DNA of 64,000 nt from Pholiota molesta (lineage: Eukaryota > Basidiomycota > Agaricomycetes > Agaricales > Strophariaceae): positions 372,001 through 436,000 of the forward strand of contig JACGCK010000017.1 of the NCBI GenBank assembly GCA_014925825.1. The letters are read 5' to 3'. Of the stretch, positions 11,312 through 25,108 are shown piece by piece (position 1 is the stretch's first letter; each line of letters opens with the position of its first letter). The notes under the pieces were generated by a model. That model was not told the DNA's origin. It was given only the letters and a program-made list of their open reading frames with translations, and did not search any database. The translations under genes and the position numbers were made by a program.

Positions 11312-13724
11312 TTAATCAACCCATGTCGGGGTTATCCCTTTAATCAGCCCTGCCATAGGCTTGTACAACTCGTCCCCATCTTTCTTCATCTCCATTCGCA
11401 GCTTGACAGTGCGATGGATCTTGACACCTTCCAGACGCTGTTTTGGTATCACGCGTCCACGTCCACGATTAATCCTAGCATTGCAATAACAAAACGATAA
11501 CGAACGATCAGTAAATCAATACACCGAATGCCCGCAGCGAAGAAGCGCTCCCCAAAGGACGCCACGCAAGCACTTACGAGAGCTTGCGCACCCACGAGTC
11601 GTCGTCCGTCTGGAACCGTATCTGCTGCGGGACACACTCCAAGATCCACCACGACGGCGAGATCCTGAGCATATCATTGATCGGGCTCAGCGCGTCCGCG
11701 AGGTCCTCCTCCTCCTCGCTGATGAAGTCGTCGATCGCCCCGTGCGTGCCGTTCACGCCGACGCGGTGCATGCCCTTGCGCTCGCGCGGCGGGGGGGCGC
11801 CGGCGAACGCGGTGGCCGGCGCCGGGCGGTGTGCGACGTGCGGCCAGAGGGACGCGGGGTCGAGCCCGACGATCTTGAACGCGTCGCGGTGGAAGAGGAT
11901 GCCGGTGTTGAGCTTGAAGCACTCGCGGATCATCCAGCGCAGCGAGATGCGCGCGAGGTTGTTGCGCACTTCGTTTTTCACGGCGCCGCCTCCGACGTCT
12001 AGAATAACAATGACGGCTCAGGGTTGAAGTTGGCACCACACGGAAGCGAAACGGATGATCGACGACTGACCGCAATGACACCCGGAAAACCAGACCTCCT
12101 CCACGTCTGTGTAATGTTGTCCGCCGTGGTTATACTGCCGCTCGAGCTCGCGCAGTGTCTTCCGCCGGTGGGGCTTCTGGCGCAGCCTGTGCAGCTCGCC
12201 CCACTTGAGCCCGAGCATCATCTCCTCATGCGTGGGGCGGTTGAAGAAATTGGGCTTGAAGCGGACGCGGTGCTCGTCCAGCGCGAGCGCGTGTCGGAAA
12301 TTTTTCACGTGCGTATTGAATGTGGTGAACGGCAGGCGCTTGGGGATGAAACCAACCGAGCCCACGGTCTCCCTGGTCCGCTTGAGCACGAATGATGGAA
12401 TTAGATATGGGGTATCTGGGAGGGACTAACCACACTCCGATCAGCTCGATATCAACGTCGACGGAAAACGCTTTCTTGAAGGCGGAGCTTTGGCGCCAGC
12501 CCGTCTCGTCTTCCCGAGAATACATCTTGTAAGCAAACGGGACTTGCTGGTGATTATCTTTCGGCAGAAGCCCGACCTGTGGACCATCATGAGACCATCG
12601 TTTCATCCTGTAGACTTGGTAAGCTGGCGTGCACCCACCTTGTGAATCCTGTGTGATTTTCCGCGGCCCGATCAGACGGAGGATGGAGATTAAACGCCAA
12701 TGTAGCACGAGGACACTCACATTCCTGCTAGCGCTCGTGCTGTGTCTGAATTTCTTTCATGAATTGCCACCTATACACCGATTTTCCAGAATTTCAGACT
12801 TACAGGCGCCTCGAGAAAAACCTGTATCAAATCATCTCCTAGACTCAGCAGTTGCCGAAAATCGCTGTCAAAAAGCGAAACCGCACCGAATAGACAGATC
12901 TTGTCTCCCGCCTCATCTATACATTATTAGCGCCTTGCGAACGAAGTTAATCCATACATTTGGAACGCTTACAATTCTGCATGAGAAATTCATACCCTCC
13001 TGATAACGTTCCGGTGTCGGATAGTTCGGAAATTAACTTCTAGTTGAAATGCTTACCCATGACATGGGCGTTCAGATGAACCCCAACCATGCTGTCCATG
13101 ATTTTGTGCAATTTCGCCATCATCGGTTTGGCTATCTGTGGGATGGTGTAGGTTCCGATGCCGGCCTAGAATAATAACAAAACTGGTCAGCAGTTCTACA
13201 CTTTGATAGCAGCGTGGAAAAAGGGGAAACGTGCTTGATAGTACACCATCTGTTGCTGCGGGGAGTCTTTCTTCAGCATCGATAAGAAGTTGACGATATT
13301 GGAATTCTGTCGGGTGCAAGAGGTCTGATCGATAAGATGAAGACGAGGGGACAATAGAAACTGACATCGTCATCGAATTGGTCCCCTGCAGAGAGGGAAG
13401 TCATAAAAATTAACATCGACTGTCATGAAATAGCGCACCTGTCCCATCAAAACAAAGTACAAGAGTACGATGAGCATGATGAGGAGGAACGGTGTCAGGG
13501 AGAGAAGAATCATTGGTGGTCCCAGACGCAGATCGCGGGGAAAGCGTTGTCGGAAAATAGTCAGATCCAGGTCTCGTATCGCTCGTTACAGGAGAATCAG
13601 CCTCGCAATTCAAAATCGGCCCCTTCTCCTCTATCGACGACATCGTAGGGTGCTGATGATGAGGCATTGAAGATAGAGGTGCAAGAAAGGGTGGACACTG
13701 TGTTCTTTCGCTCTCATTCTGCAT
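11312..13724 (-). CDS. DUF2235 / Tle1-like alpha/beta hydrolase
   Basis: Predicted 542-residue protein with the DUF2235 domain, related to the catalytic domain of bacterial Tle1 phospholipases. Exons (reverse strand): 13724-13439, 13385-13366, 13306-13235, 13165-13057, 12999-12973, 12916-12887, 12821-12804, 12745-12721, 12648-12639, 12576-12431, 12372-12071, 11998-11578, 11474-11312; phases agree. Core motifs in order: RTLVLCFDGTGDQFDDDNSN (first strand), YYQAGIGTYTIPQ, then LFGFSRGAYTARALAGM, holding the GxSxG nucleophile elbow. FKKAFSVDVDIELIGVW and EEVWFSGCHCDVGGG follow, the latter with the conserved Asp, then a C-terminal THPTWVD-like end. Several exons are tiny (10-30 nt), and intron 3 (13234-13166) is GC-AG. 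The first 95 residues are low-complexity. Biological role in fungi is not known to me. Confidence 0.9.
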
Positions 13725-14602
13725 GGTGGGGTTAAAATAGTCAGGTCCAGATAATTGTTCGCTTCCCGGCTAGATGAAAGAAGAACTCTCATGGAGAATC
13801 CCCTAAAGAAACTCCTCGGTGTGGAATCGCTGATCCACTACAAATGTCAAGATTGTTTATATCCAGCGTATCTTGAACCAAAGAGGCAGGTACTACCCAA
13901 GGAGCGACAGACACGGCTGACAGTTGATAGTTCGGCATTCCAAAGACTAATGGCAATTGACTGTTGATTAGTGGCTTGCTGTTGACAGTCTGACTTCAGA
14001 ACGTGAGGCTGCGCTGTCGGAAGGAAAGCCGCTCTGAAGATACTCTGGATCCTCGTCCTTGTCGCATGGTTCAAATGAAGAAGTCTTAGAAGGGATCCTC
14101 CGTAGTGCTTCCTGCCCGGAGGGCATTGCAGGAGCTACAAGGCTCGAGCTGGTATAAATGGCATGCAGGATGATGGTGTTGAGATGAAGTGCGGATTAGG
14201 CGGCCCTATGTAAGGTCGTGCGGGAGCGGGTATACCCGCTCAGCGGAGCCGGAAAGCCGGAGCACAGCCATCCATCACATATTTATCTAATCTAATCTAT
14301 TGCCTTTTACACGAGACAAGATCAACATGAGCCTTTACCTCTGCTGTCAGCGCCGGACGATGACACAGTCCGACCGTGGCGCCCCCTTGCGGTCTTCTCT
14401 GATACTCTCCGGCGAAATCAGAGGCGGATTTGCGCGTGAGCGCTCAGCCAAGAGTCCCTAATTTGTTTCAAGAGGAACCTCATTGCTCTCTGCACAAACG
14501 TTTGCGACCATTTGCCGCCGCCACATCATTCGACTACTCTTTGCAAATGCAAATCTGATCATACTCTCTTTTACGCCAACCGAAGTCCTATCTGCACTCT
14601 AA
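13725..14602. other. divergent intergenic region
   Basis: It lies between the divergently transcribed DUF2235 and Zn2Cys6 genes, so it should hold both promoters. No coding frame is supported. 14220-14265 contains a short GC-rich imperfect palindrome of CGGAGCCGG type. Confidence 0.45.
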
Positions 14603-17600
14603 ATGAGCTCTGGGGGGAAAGGAAAAGAGCCGAAGCAAAAGAAGAAGCCAGGTCGCGTGTACGTCACATTTAGTCGAGTTCTATCTATCGTTGTACTCAT
14701 CAACGGCGCATCAAGGCCTACTGCTTGCGCGGAATGCAGGAGACTAAAGCTGCGCTGCGATCGAAATGTAGGCCCCTCTTCAGCAATGACAGCGCCCGAG
14801 TATCTGATGGCTGTTGGGCGCTGTTTCCAATTACACGTGTTTCGATGAACTCGTCTGACAACTGTCCTACCCTGGCAGGTTCCTTGCGAGAAATGTGTAC
14901 AGCGAGGTTGTGGCTCGATATGCCCAACTGGTAAGGCTTTGCTCGTCAAATCTGCTCTAGCACCTTTCTAATATTCATTTAAATCACAGGTGAACTTGTG
15001 ACAGGCAAAAACAACAAGATGATCCTGGCAAACACCGAGGAGCTGCACGATCGAATCGATGCAGTATCAGCGAGGAATCGCGAGCTGGAGAATGCCCTTC
15101 GAACTCTGCAGGAGTCCCTGTCAGATCAACCCCATCCTCTTCTCTTGGAGAAAGATGTTCTCAATCTAAGGATCAACACGACTCCCCTGGGCACCTCGTC
15201 GTCAACGTCGTCAGGTGCTAGCACATCGTCTTCAAGCAAGTCGCCGTCAGCATCGCGAATCAGCCCGGCGGTGCAACCATCGGCGGCCTCGCAAGTGAAA
15301 TTAGAGGAGGAACACAACGTCTTGGACGCATTTGGTCTGTAATTATCCTTCTTGTCTTCCTATGTAATTCTCATTCGATCAATGAAGGTACTCTGGTGGT
15401 TGGACGACGGGAAGAATCGAGGCATCTTGGAAAGACAGCTCGTTCTGAGGTTTTTATCGCCCTCTCCTGATTTGAGCGATGCTCGCTAACATGAAACGCA
15501 TAGTATCTAGCTCAAGTAGGTCTTCCGATATATTAGGACTGCCCAGTGCGGCCTCTCTAATCCTCCGTGCAACTCGCAGGCCACAACCAGGTCTACGCGA
15601 CCACCAAAACATCGCCTACCCCGATTATCCAACCGACTCGTCGATGTCTCTTTACCTGATTCACCAATACGTGATGACGACCTTCTCTCGGAACTCCTTG
15701 ATCTGCTTCCTCAACAATCGAAAGCTCAACACCTTTGTGACCTTTACCTTGAATATGGAAAATATCTGTTAGTTTTCACCCTTGCAACGAAATTACCTAG
15801 ATCTAATTGCTTCCCCTTTATAGATATTCACCAATATCAAGAAAAGAGCTCTTAGACGGAGTCCTTGCCGTCGTCTACAAGGCCAAGTACATCATTTCCC
15901 CCTTTTTCTCTTCCATCCCCCAAGTTCGCTCACCTCATACTCGTTCAGACAATACACCGGCTTTGACCATTATCACTCCTTGTCGCTCCTCTACGTCGTG
16001 TTTGCCATCGCGGAGCTATTCAACCCCGAAGCGCAAGCGTACACCCCTGAAGCCCACGAATACTATCACCTCTCCCGAGTCGCGCTCCAGTTTTCCCCAC
16101 CCACGTACGACACGACGTTGTCGTCTATACAGACCCTAGTGAGTGCGACCCCCACATAACGCCCACCATCTCAGGCGCTCCAAGTATCTTTGTCGAACAT
16201 CTGTGTGCTAACTTCGGGTTTTTGTGGATGATATGTACGTTTAGATCCATATGGCGCAATATCTTGATTTGAGCGGTTCCGATCCGAGTAGTGCAGAAAC
16301 GGCGTGGATGCACAGTGGGCATGCGATGAGGTTGGCGCAAAGTGTATGTCGTTTCTTCGTTTGAGGTGATATTATTCCGGAACCAATGCTGATGCAATCT
16401 CTACGCTTTAGGTCGGTCTACGTGAGCATTCTAGCCTATTATCCCTGACAATCGTTATTGATCAGTTATATGCAGATCTAAACAGTGGGCGGTGGAAGAT
16501 GAACGATGATGCATTGCAGCGGAGGCATGCCCTGTTCTGGCGGCTATTCGTAGTGGATACATACGCTGTGCGTAATTTTTTTTGTTGACTAGTGGACACA
16601 CGAACGAAGTCTCATCACGATCTATCTGCTCAGAGCACCCACCTAGGCAGACCGTCGAGCATTCTACAATCTCACATTGATATCCCCCTCCCGCCCAATC
16701 CAACTGTTCTCTCGGAATCAGGCGCGGATGCGGCTACTATCTGTACGTTTTCTCCCCTGAACATGATGTTCATGCGACCCTCGATTGAATCTGGTGATTA
16801 GTTCATGCTTGGAATGTGCACTTCACATTTCTCCTACATTCGATCACCGAACTAGCATTAGGTCCCAAACAACCTGTATATTCCGTTATTATTGACTGCG
16901 ATCGCAAGATTCGAGACTTCGAAGTTCCAGTGCAGTGGAGGATAGCGGCAGATGATGATTCGTTGCCGCTTGACGTCGCGATGTACCGATGGCTTGTTAT
17001 CTCAGCGAAAGAAACAGGTGCGTTATTCTTTCGCGATACCTATAATTTCAAGAACGAATCTGACCGTCTTTTGCTCTTGGTCTTGTTATAGCATTGTTGA
17101 ATCTACATCGAGGGTATGTTGCACAGGCACTACAGGAGGCACCTGGGGACCTCCAGCGGCATCGATATTTGCCGTCAGTGGTAGCCGTTTATCGTTCGGC
17201 CTGGCGTCTAATCCGTGGGCTGGCCACGACATGGACGATCATCCCGAAGTTCCTTGCTCGTGTGAGCTTGGCATGGTCCCATGGTCTGTCTGCCGCGGTA
17301 CGTTATGGTTCTCCATTGATGGTCTGCGTTTGTGTTGATACATGGTTTACCTAGATTGTGATGTGCCTATTGGTCACTCGCGCGCCGACGTCTCATTTGA
17401 CGTCTGCGGCTCTTGATGAGTTGGAGAACTTGACGTCGCTGTTTGACTCATCGTCGTCCTCCTGCCGATCTGCTGCGAAGTTTTTGGTGCGTACACAGAA
17501 TAAGGATTCCTTTTGATCGATATCCAACATTCATATGTCGCCGCAAATACTAGACTTCAGTCCAGAACCTTCAACGCAAGGCGCACGAGGCGACAGGCCT

Positions 17601-18498
17601 CCCACCCAACCGATTTCATATGTACGCAGACGAAAGCTCATCCAATATCTCCCTCCCTGAGCTCGACCGCCTAAACGGCAAGACCCACATATTCTATCCC
17701 GACCAGCGCCTGTCGTCATCGACAGCAGGATTCAGCAGTGGCGCAGCGTCCTCGTCCGCATCTACCCTCCATGACGCCTCCCGCTCGCGCGCAACCTCCG
17801 TAACGATCTCTGATATCGCGGAAGGAAGCGGAAGCAACGCATTGACATCGCCCCTCTTCCACAGTACGGATAACCTACATGCGACGCTCGTGCAGGACCT
17901 GCGGGACTTCAGCCTGGGGACCGTGCCGCGCGCGGTGGACCTGGCGCTCTTCGACTACCCGAGCCCGAGCGTAAGGGCCGCGTCGGATGATGTGGATATG
18001 GCGATGTCGATGTCTCCCCCGCCTAGGACGTCGCAGGAGACGGCGCGAGCGAAGGAGCCTTCGCCTCCGGAAACCGCACGGGTGCCTTCCCAATCGCAGC
18101 CCCACGGGCATCCACGCCAACCGCCTCCGCCGCAGCACCAGTCCCATTCACCCCTTTCGCCGGCGCCCGCCGCGGCACTGGTACCGGCGGCCCCCCCAAC
18201 GAGCGCCCATACGCACTACTTCCATACTGCACTGCAGCAGCAGCACGACCCGCATCCGCTCACGTTGTTCTCCGAGCCTCGACGGACTGCGGCGCTCCCT
18301 CTGAATTATTTCGGCGCGGGCAGCGGGAGTGGTATGAGCAGTAGTCCTAGCGGCGGCGGGTGGAGCACTGCTGGGGGCGCGTACACGTCGGTTACCTTTC
18401 CGCCGGGGTTCCAGGCGGGGTGGGGGAGTGGGTTTGGGCACTCGCCGATTGCGTTGGATTCGTCGTGGAATAGTTTTGTTGAGCAGCTTGGATTCTGA
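14603..18498 (+). CDS. Zn2Cys6 transcription factor, fungal-specific
   Basis: Predicted 942-residue regulator. Exons: 14603-14658, 14716-14767, 14879-14930, 14990-15334, 15388-15449, 15504-15515, 15580-15767, 15824-15886, 15949-16138, 16245-16343, 16412-16421, 16476-16567, 16634-16742, 16802-17017, 17092-17297, 17355-17486, 17554-18498. The zinc cluster (about 22-51) reads CAECRRLKLRC then PCEKCVQRGCGSIC, giving six metal-binding Cys. ELHDRIDAVSARNRELENAL follows, a short coiled coil for dimerisation. The centre has the fungal-specific TF domain features: LCDLYLEYGKYLYSPISRKE, HEYYHLSRVAL, IHMAQYLDLSG, RRHALFWRLFVVDTYA and STHLGRPSSI. The last exon is a long Ser/Pro/Gln-rich tail, likely an activation region. 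Exons of 12 and 10 nt are needed to keep the conserved core in frame. The target pathway cannot be read from the sequence. Confidence 0.92.
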
Positions 18499-18987
18499 GA
18501 CTGTTGGATGTTGGATGTTGGATGTTCTGCGCATTGATGTGACTGAACTGATTTTTTGTATACCCTGTAGCAATCGGAATATTGGAATATCTTGCATGTG
18601 GACTTCGTATCATGACTTGTAACGACAACTTCCTCGTTCTTCAGAACGGCTTTCTGATGATCTACATAGAAGTTTGTGTGCCATACAGATTAGTTACCGG
18701 TTGGTCTCATCGCTGCGGCTTTAAGTCAAACGATGTTAACGTTGCAGTTGCAATTCAGTAAGCTTTTGGCTAGCCGCCACCGGGACAACATCACTATGTT
18801 CACTCTAGGTATGTTTACTTCATTATGCTCGATCTATCTATCAAATGTACAAATACCTTTCGTTGGAATTAAATCGCCACCAATGAAAGTCGTTCATATC
18901 ATGAAAGGTACATTGACACGTCCTCCGATTCTGTCGCGTTATGGAAAGACTAACCTTCGAAAACCAGGTAATGTACAAACGACCCGA
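18499..18987. other. intergenic left of hAT-like element
   Basis: 3' side of the Zn2Cys6 gene. No gene seen. Ends in the target duplication CGACCCGA at 18980-18987. Confidence 0.4.
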
Positions 18988-19768
18988 CAAGGGGGCACCG
19001 GGATCAGAATGCCGGACCGGGTCCCGGTTAGTTAGTCCGGCCGCAGGCCACTAAAAAAATTTTTGGACCACCTTCGCCAAGGAGGATTTCAAGGAAGTTT
19101 AGCAAGATTTATAGTTTCAAATGTATATCTACACCAATTTAATACCCATTTGACATGCATTTGATGCTTTTTTGGCACCATCAAGCATTGTATGAGCTGT
19201 TTCTGAGTTCAAACTCCACTTGAATTCACTCTGCATTGATCTCAACTGGCAACTGCACAATAGCAACAGAATTTGGGAGTGCTGTAGGAGATTAAGGGAA
19301 GACCTATGCTATGGGAGATCTGCTTAAGCCACTGAAAATACTTCCTACAGTGGTATGGTGCATAATTGCATGTAATGCTGCCAGAATAATGCCTGCGCTA
19401 CAGCCATGGTGAACAATACCACGACTGTCCACCAATGGGCCTTGATAAAGGATGATGAGTGACCCAAAAGTAGCTGGCAACAAAGATGTGAGCAGGGGTA
19501 ATGACAACAGGCACTCCCAACTGTCTGTACATTCAATAAAGCTGCAAATGTGTAGCTTCTACAGCATACATAGAGATACATACGGGTCCCAAACGGGTCC
19601 AGTGTCGATGGTGCGCTCGCGCTATACTGTATGATCAAGTTTGATGGGATCACGAAATTGCCTTATTTGGACATGGTGCCTGATTACATAGTCAGTTAGT
19701 CCAACCAGTGGGCCTCTAAACAAAAAAATCGACCCCAGGTCTTTTATTTTGATCCGTGTGCCCCCTTG
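18988..19768. mobile_element. non-autonomous hAT-like element, 781 bp
   Basis: The left end starts CAAGGGGGCAC and the right end finishes GTGCCCCCTTG. The inverted similarity extends about 35-40 bases inward (GGATCARAAT, then GACC..GGGTC). Both sides carry the identical 8-bp sequence CGACCCGA (18980-18987 and 19769-19776). An 8-bp target duplication is the hallmark of the hAT superfamily. No transposase reading frame is present, so it would depend on an enzyme encoded elsewhere. Confidence 0.85.
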
Positions 19769-19776
19769 CGACCCGA

Positions 19777-20195
19777 AATGTATCTATGCTGCAACCACAA
19801 CAAAATCTATTCGTCAAATGGCGCCGTGAAGGAATCTGATCTGAGAAAAGGCAAGATAACGGTTAATGCTGCCACACACATAACGTCAACGCTCGAGGAC
19901 GGACTAGACCACAGAATCGCGGCCGCGTGCTGATAGCGCTGAAGAGCTGACTGTGATAGCTGCTGATCAACAAGCCGTGCTTCACGCCACCGCTGCCCTG
20001 CAGGGCCTGCACATCATCCAAGCGTCGATGAACACACATTCCCGATGGCCGGGGTAGGGTTGGGATAACCTATATAGCAGTCTCGTACCATGCGCTTATT
20101 CCTTTCTTCTTGCTTCTTTTTTGTCTCGTACCAGCTGGTGTGCACCGGTCTAGTACCACGCGACCAGCCTCCTCTCGATCGCAAGCACTAATAGT
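19777..20195. other. promoter region of the monooxygenase gene
   Basis: No gene seen. A TATA-like CCTATATAGCAG lies near 20070, about 120 bases upstream of the start codon at 20196. Confidence 0.4.
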
Positions 20196-22067
20196 ATGAG
20201 TGCCACCCCACCCCCGACCATCTCTCTGCGGCGCGAGTCCGCTGTCCTTATCATCGGTGCTGGCGTTGGAGGACTGTGCACAGCGGTGCAGCTCCAGACA
20301 CAGCTCGCGTGCAACGATTTCCACATCTACGACAGCAACACCGTGCCCGGTGGGGTTTGGGCCGTGCAGAAGTATCCCGGTAAGTCCTGCTTGCCCGTCT
20401 TCCAGACAATACGTGAGCTCATCAGAACCATTTCCGTGCCTGCAGGTGTAGCGTGCGACGTCCCAGCGGACTTCTACTCCTTCTCCTTCTTTCCTGCGCA
20501 TTGGACCCAGTTCAGGCCCTCCGGCGACGAGCTGCAGAGATATTTCCACGCGCTCGCGGTGCGGTACCGGTTGTACCCGCACATCACGTTCGAGAGCGTC
20601 GCGGAGGACGCGCGGTGGGATGCGGCGTCCGCGCGCTGGGTGGTGCGTGTGCGCGTGCGCGTGCGCGCTCGGGCGGCGGGAACGGAGAAGGAAGGAGAGT
20701 GGATGTGGATCGAGCATCGCGCGCGGATTTTGTGCTCGGCTGCCGGCGGGTTGGTCGAGCCCAAGACGCCTGATATTAAAGGACTCGGAGACTTCGAGGG
20801 GACGATCGTCCAGAGCGCTGCATGGGATCCTAAGCTGGAGTTGGATGGGAAGAACGTTGCTGTATTCGGGAACGGACGTGCGTACTAAACTCTCTTACTC
20901 CCGGAATGCGTATTCATCCCGCAGTGCAGCCACCGGCTCCCAGATCGTCCCGGCGATAATGCCTTCCGTGGCCAGCGTCGTGCACATCTCGCGCTCCGCG
21001 CCGTGGTACCGCCCCGCCATCAACTTCCCGTACGGGCCCCTGATGCGGTGGGTGCTCGCGCACATCCCGTTCGCGCGGAAGCTGCTCCGGCTGCTGCTGG
21101 CGGTGGTGACGGAGATGGCGTTTAGAGACACGGAGATGGAGGAGGGTCGGGGAGGGAGGGAGAAGAGGAAGATGCAGGCGGTAGAGCATATTCGAAAGAC
21201 CGCGCCAGAGAAGTATTGGAAGGCCTTGATGCCAGATTTTGAGTTTGGGTGTAAAGTGCGTTCGGGATTTTTGTTCATGGCTACCGCGTAGCTACCGACG
21301 TACTGATGCCTTTTTTATTTCTGTTAGCATGCAGTTTGGGATGCAGGATATTTGCAGAGCCTGAATGATCCCAAAGCGACGCTCATCATCAGCCCGGATG
21401 TGCGCGTCCTCCCAAACGGTGTCTCTCACAATGGTGTTACCTACCCCGTCGACGTCATAGTGCTGGCCACCGGCTACGCGCCAACGCATGGTGTGGGGCA
21501 GTTGAAGGTTGTCGGGCGAGGTGGAAAGACGCTTGCGCGGCATTGGGAGGAGAGCGGTGGAGTGTCCGCGTATGGGACAATCGCGATGAACGAATTCCCT
21601 AATTTCTTCCTGATCAAGGGCCCGAATACAGCGTCGACGAACACATCGGCGATTCTTATTACGGAGAAGTGAGTGTGCTTTGATTTAAAAAAATGAGAGC
21701 CCTTTGCTGACGATTAGCGCAGTGTTGTCAATCTCGCGATTAAAGTGATGAAGCCTATTATTCAAAAGAAAGCCGTAGCGGTCGAAGTCAAGGCTAGTGC
21801 GGAAGAAAAGTATACAAGACTTGTACAGACGACTTCGTTGAAAAAGGTATGGTATGCTGGATGCTCATCGGTAAGTTTCGTTTCAGTACATTTTGTTGAT
21901 CGAGCTCATCATACCGTTTATGTGGACAGTGGTACTTTTCGGAGAACGGCAATGGTTGGAACGTCGTATTATACCCTTTCAGTCAGATTTACTGCTGGTG
22001 GTCGTCGGTATTTCCCCAATGGAATGATTGGGAGTACCAGAATAATAGCGAGCACGCAAAATTGTGA
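20196..22067 (+). CDS. Baeyer-Villiger-like flavin monooxygenase
   Basis: Predicted 525-residue FAD/NADPH class B monooxygenase. Exons: 20196-20379, 20446-20881, 20925-21255, 21328-21668, 21723-21870, 21930-22067. The FAD site IIGAGVGGLCTAVQ (GxGxxG) sits at about residue 19, followed by GGVWAVQKYPGVACDVPADFY, which matches the flavin/substrate loop of this family. The class fingerprint FxGxxxHxxxW appears as FEGTIVQSAAW, with Gln where His is expected. A second dinucleotide-binding stretch follows (NVAVFGNG). IVLATGYAP is the typical ATG motif, and the C-terminal block KVWYAGCSSWYF is aromatic. Substrate unknown; relatives oxidise ketones, steroids or secondary metabolites. The splice at 20881/20925 (GTACTA donor) is the least certain. 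Confidence 0.87.
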
Positions 22068-22433
22068 TAAGCGCCGATAGCCATATGTATTTGACGACCT
22101 AGACAAACGCTTCTATGTTGTACTTGTCTTGACAAATGTTGTAGAGTCCGTGTAGAGTACAATTTTGTTTTTACTGAACGCAGCCCAGAAACTTGCCGGA
22201 ATCAAAAAGTTGTATATCACTGTCCATTACTTGTCAGTTGATATTTTTCCATGTAGGTTGGCTAGTATAAGTGGAAACCCGGCCGTTCGAGGATTCGACC
22301 TGAATCCTCTCCAAAAAGGGGCTGGTCACGAGGCTATTTGATATTGTGGCATTGATCGAGGAAAAAATTGCCAAATCGAGCCCTGTGATCGACCACCGCT
22401 GGTGAATTCTATTCACTGCCATATAGAATAGCC
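22068..22433. other. intergenic
   Basis: No gene seen. Contains a short perfect palindrome, GAGGATTC-5 nt-GAATCCTC, near 22290-22310, about 130 bases upstream of the aminopeptidase; it could be a regulatory site or chance. Confidence 0.35.

Positions 22434-25108
<2,675 letters not shown>

Noticed and set aside
20070..20717. Long reverse-strand open frame (about 215 codons)
   Set aside because: Shadow of the monooxygenase exons, which carry clear family motifs on the + strand.
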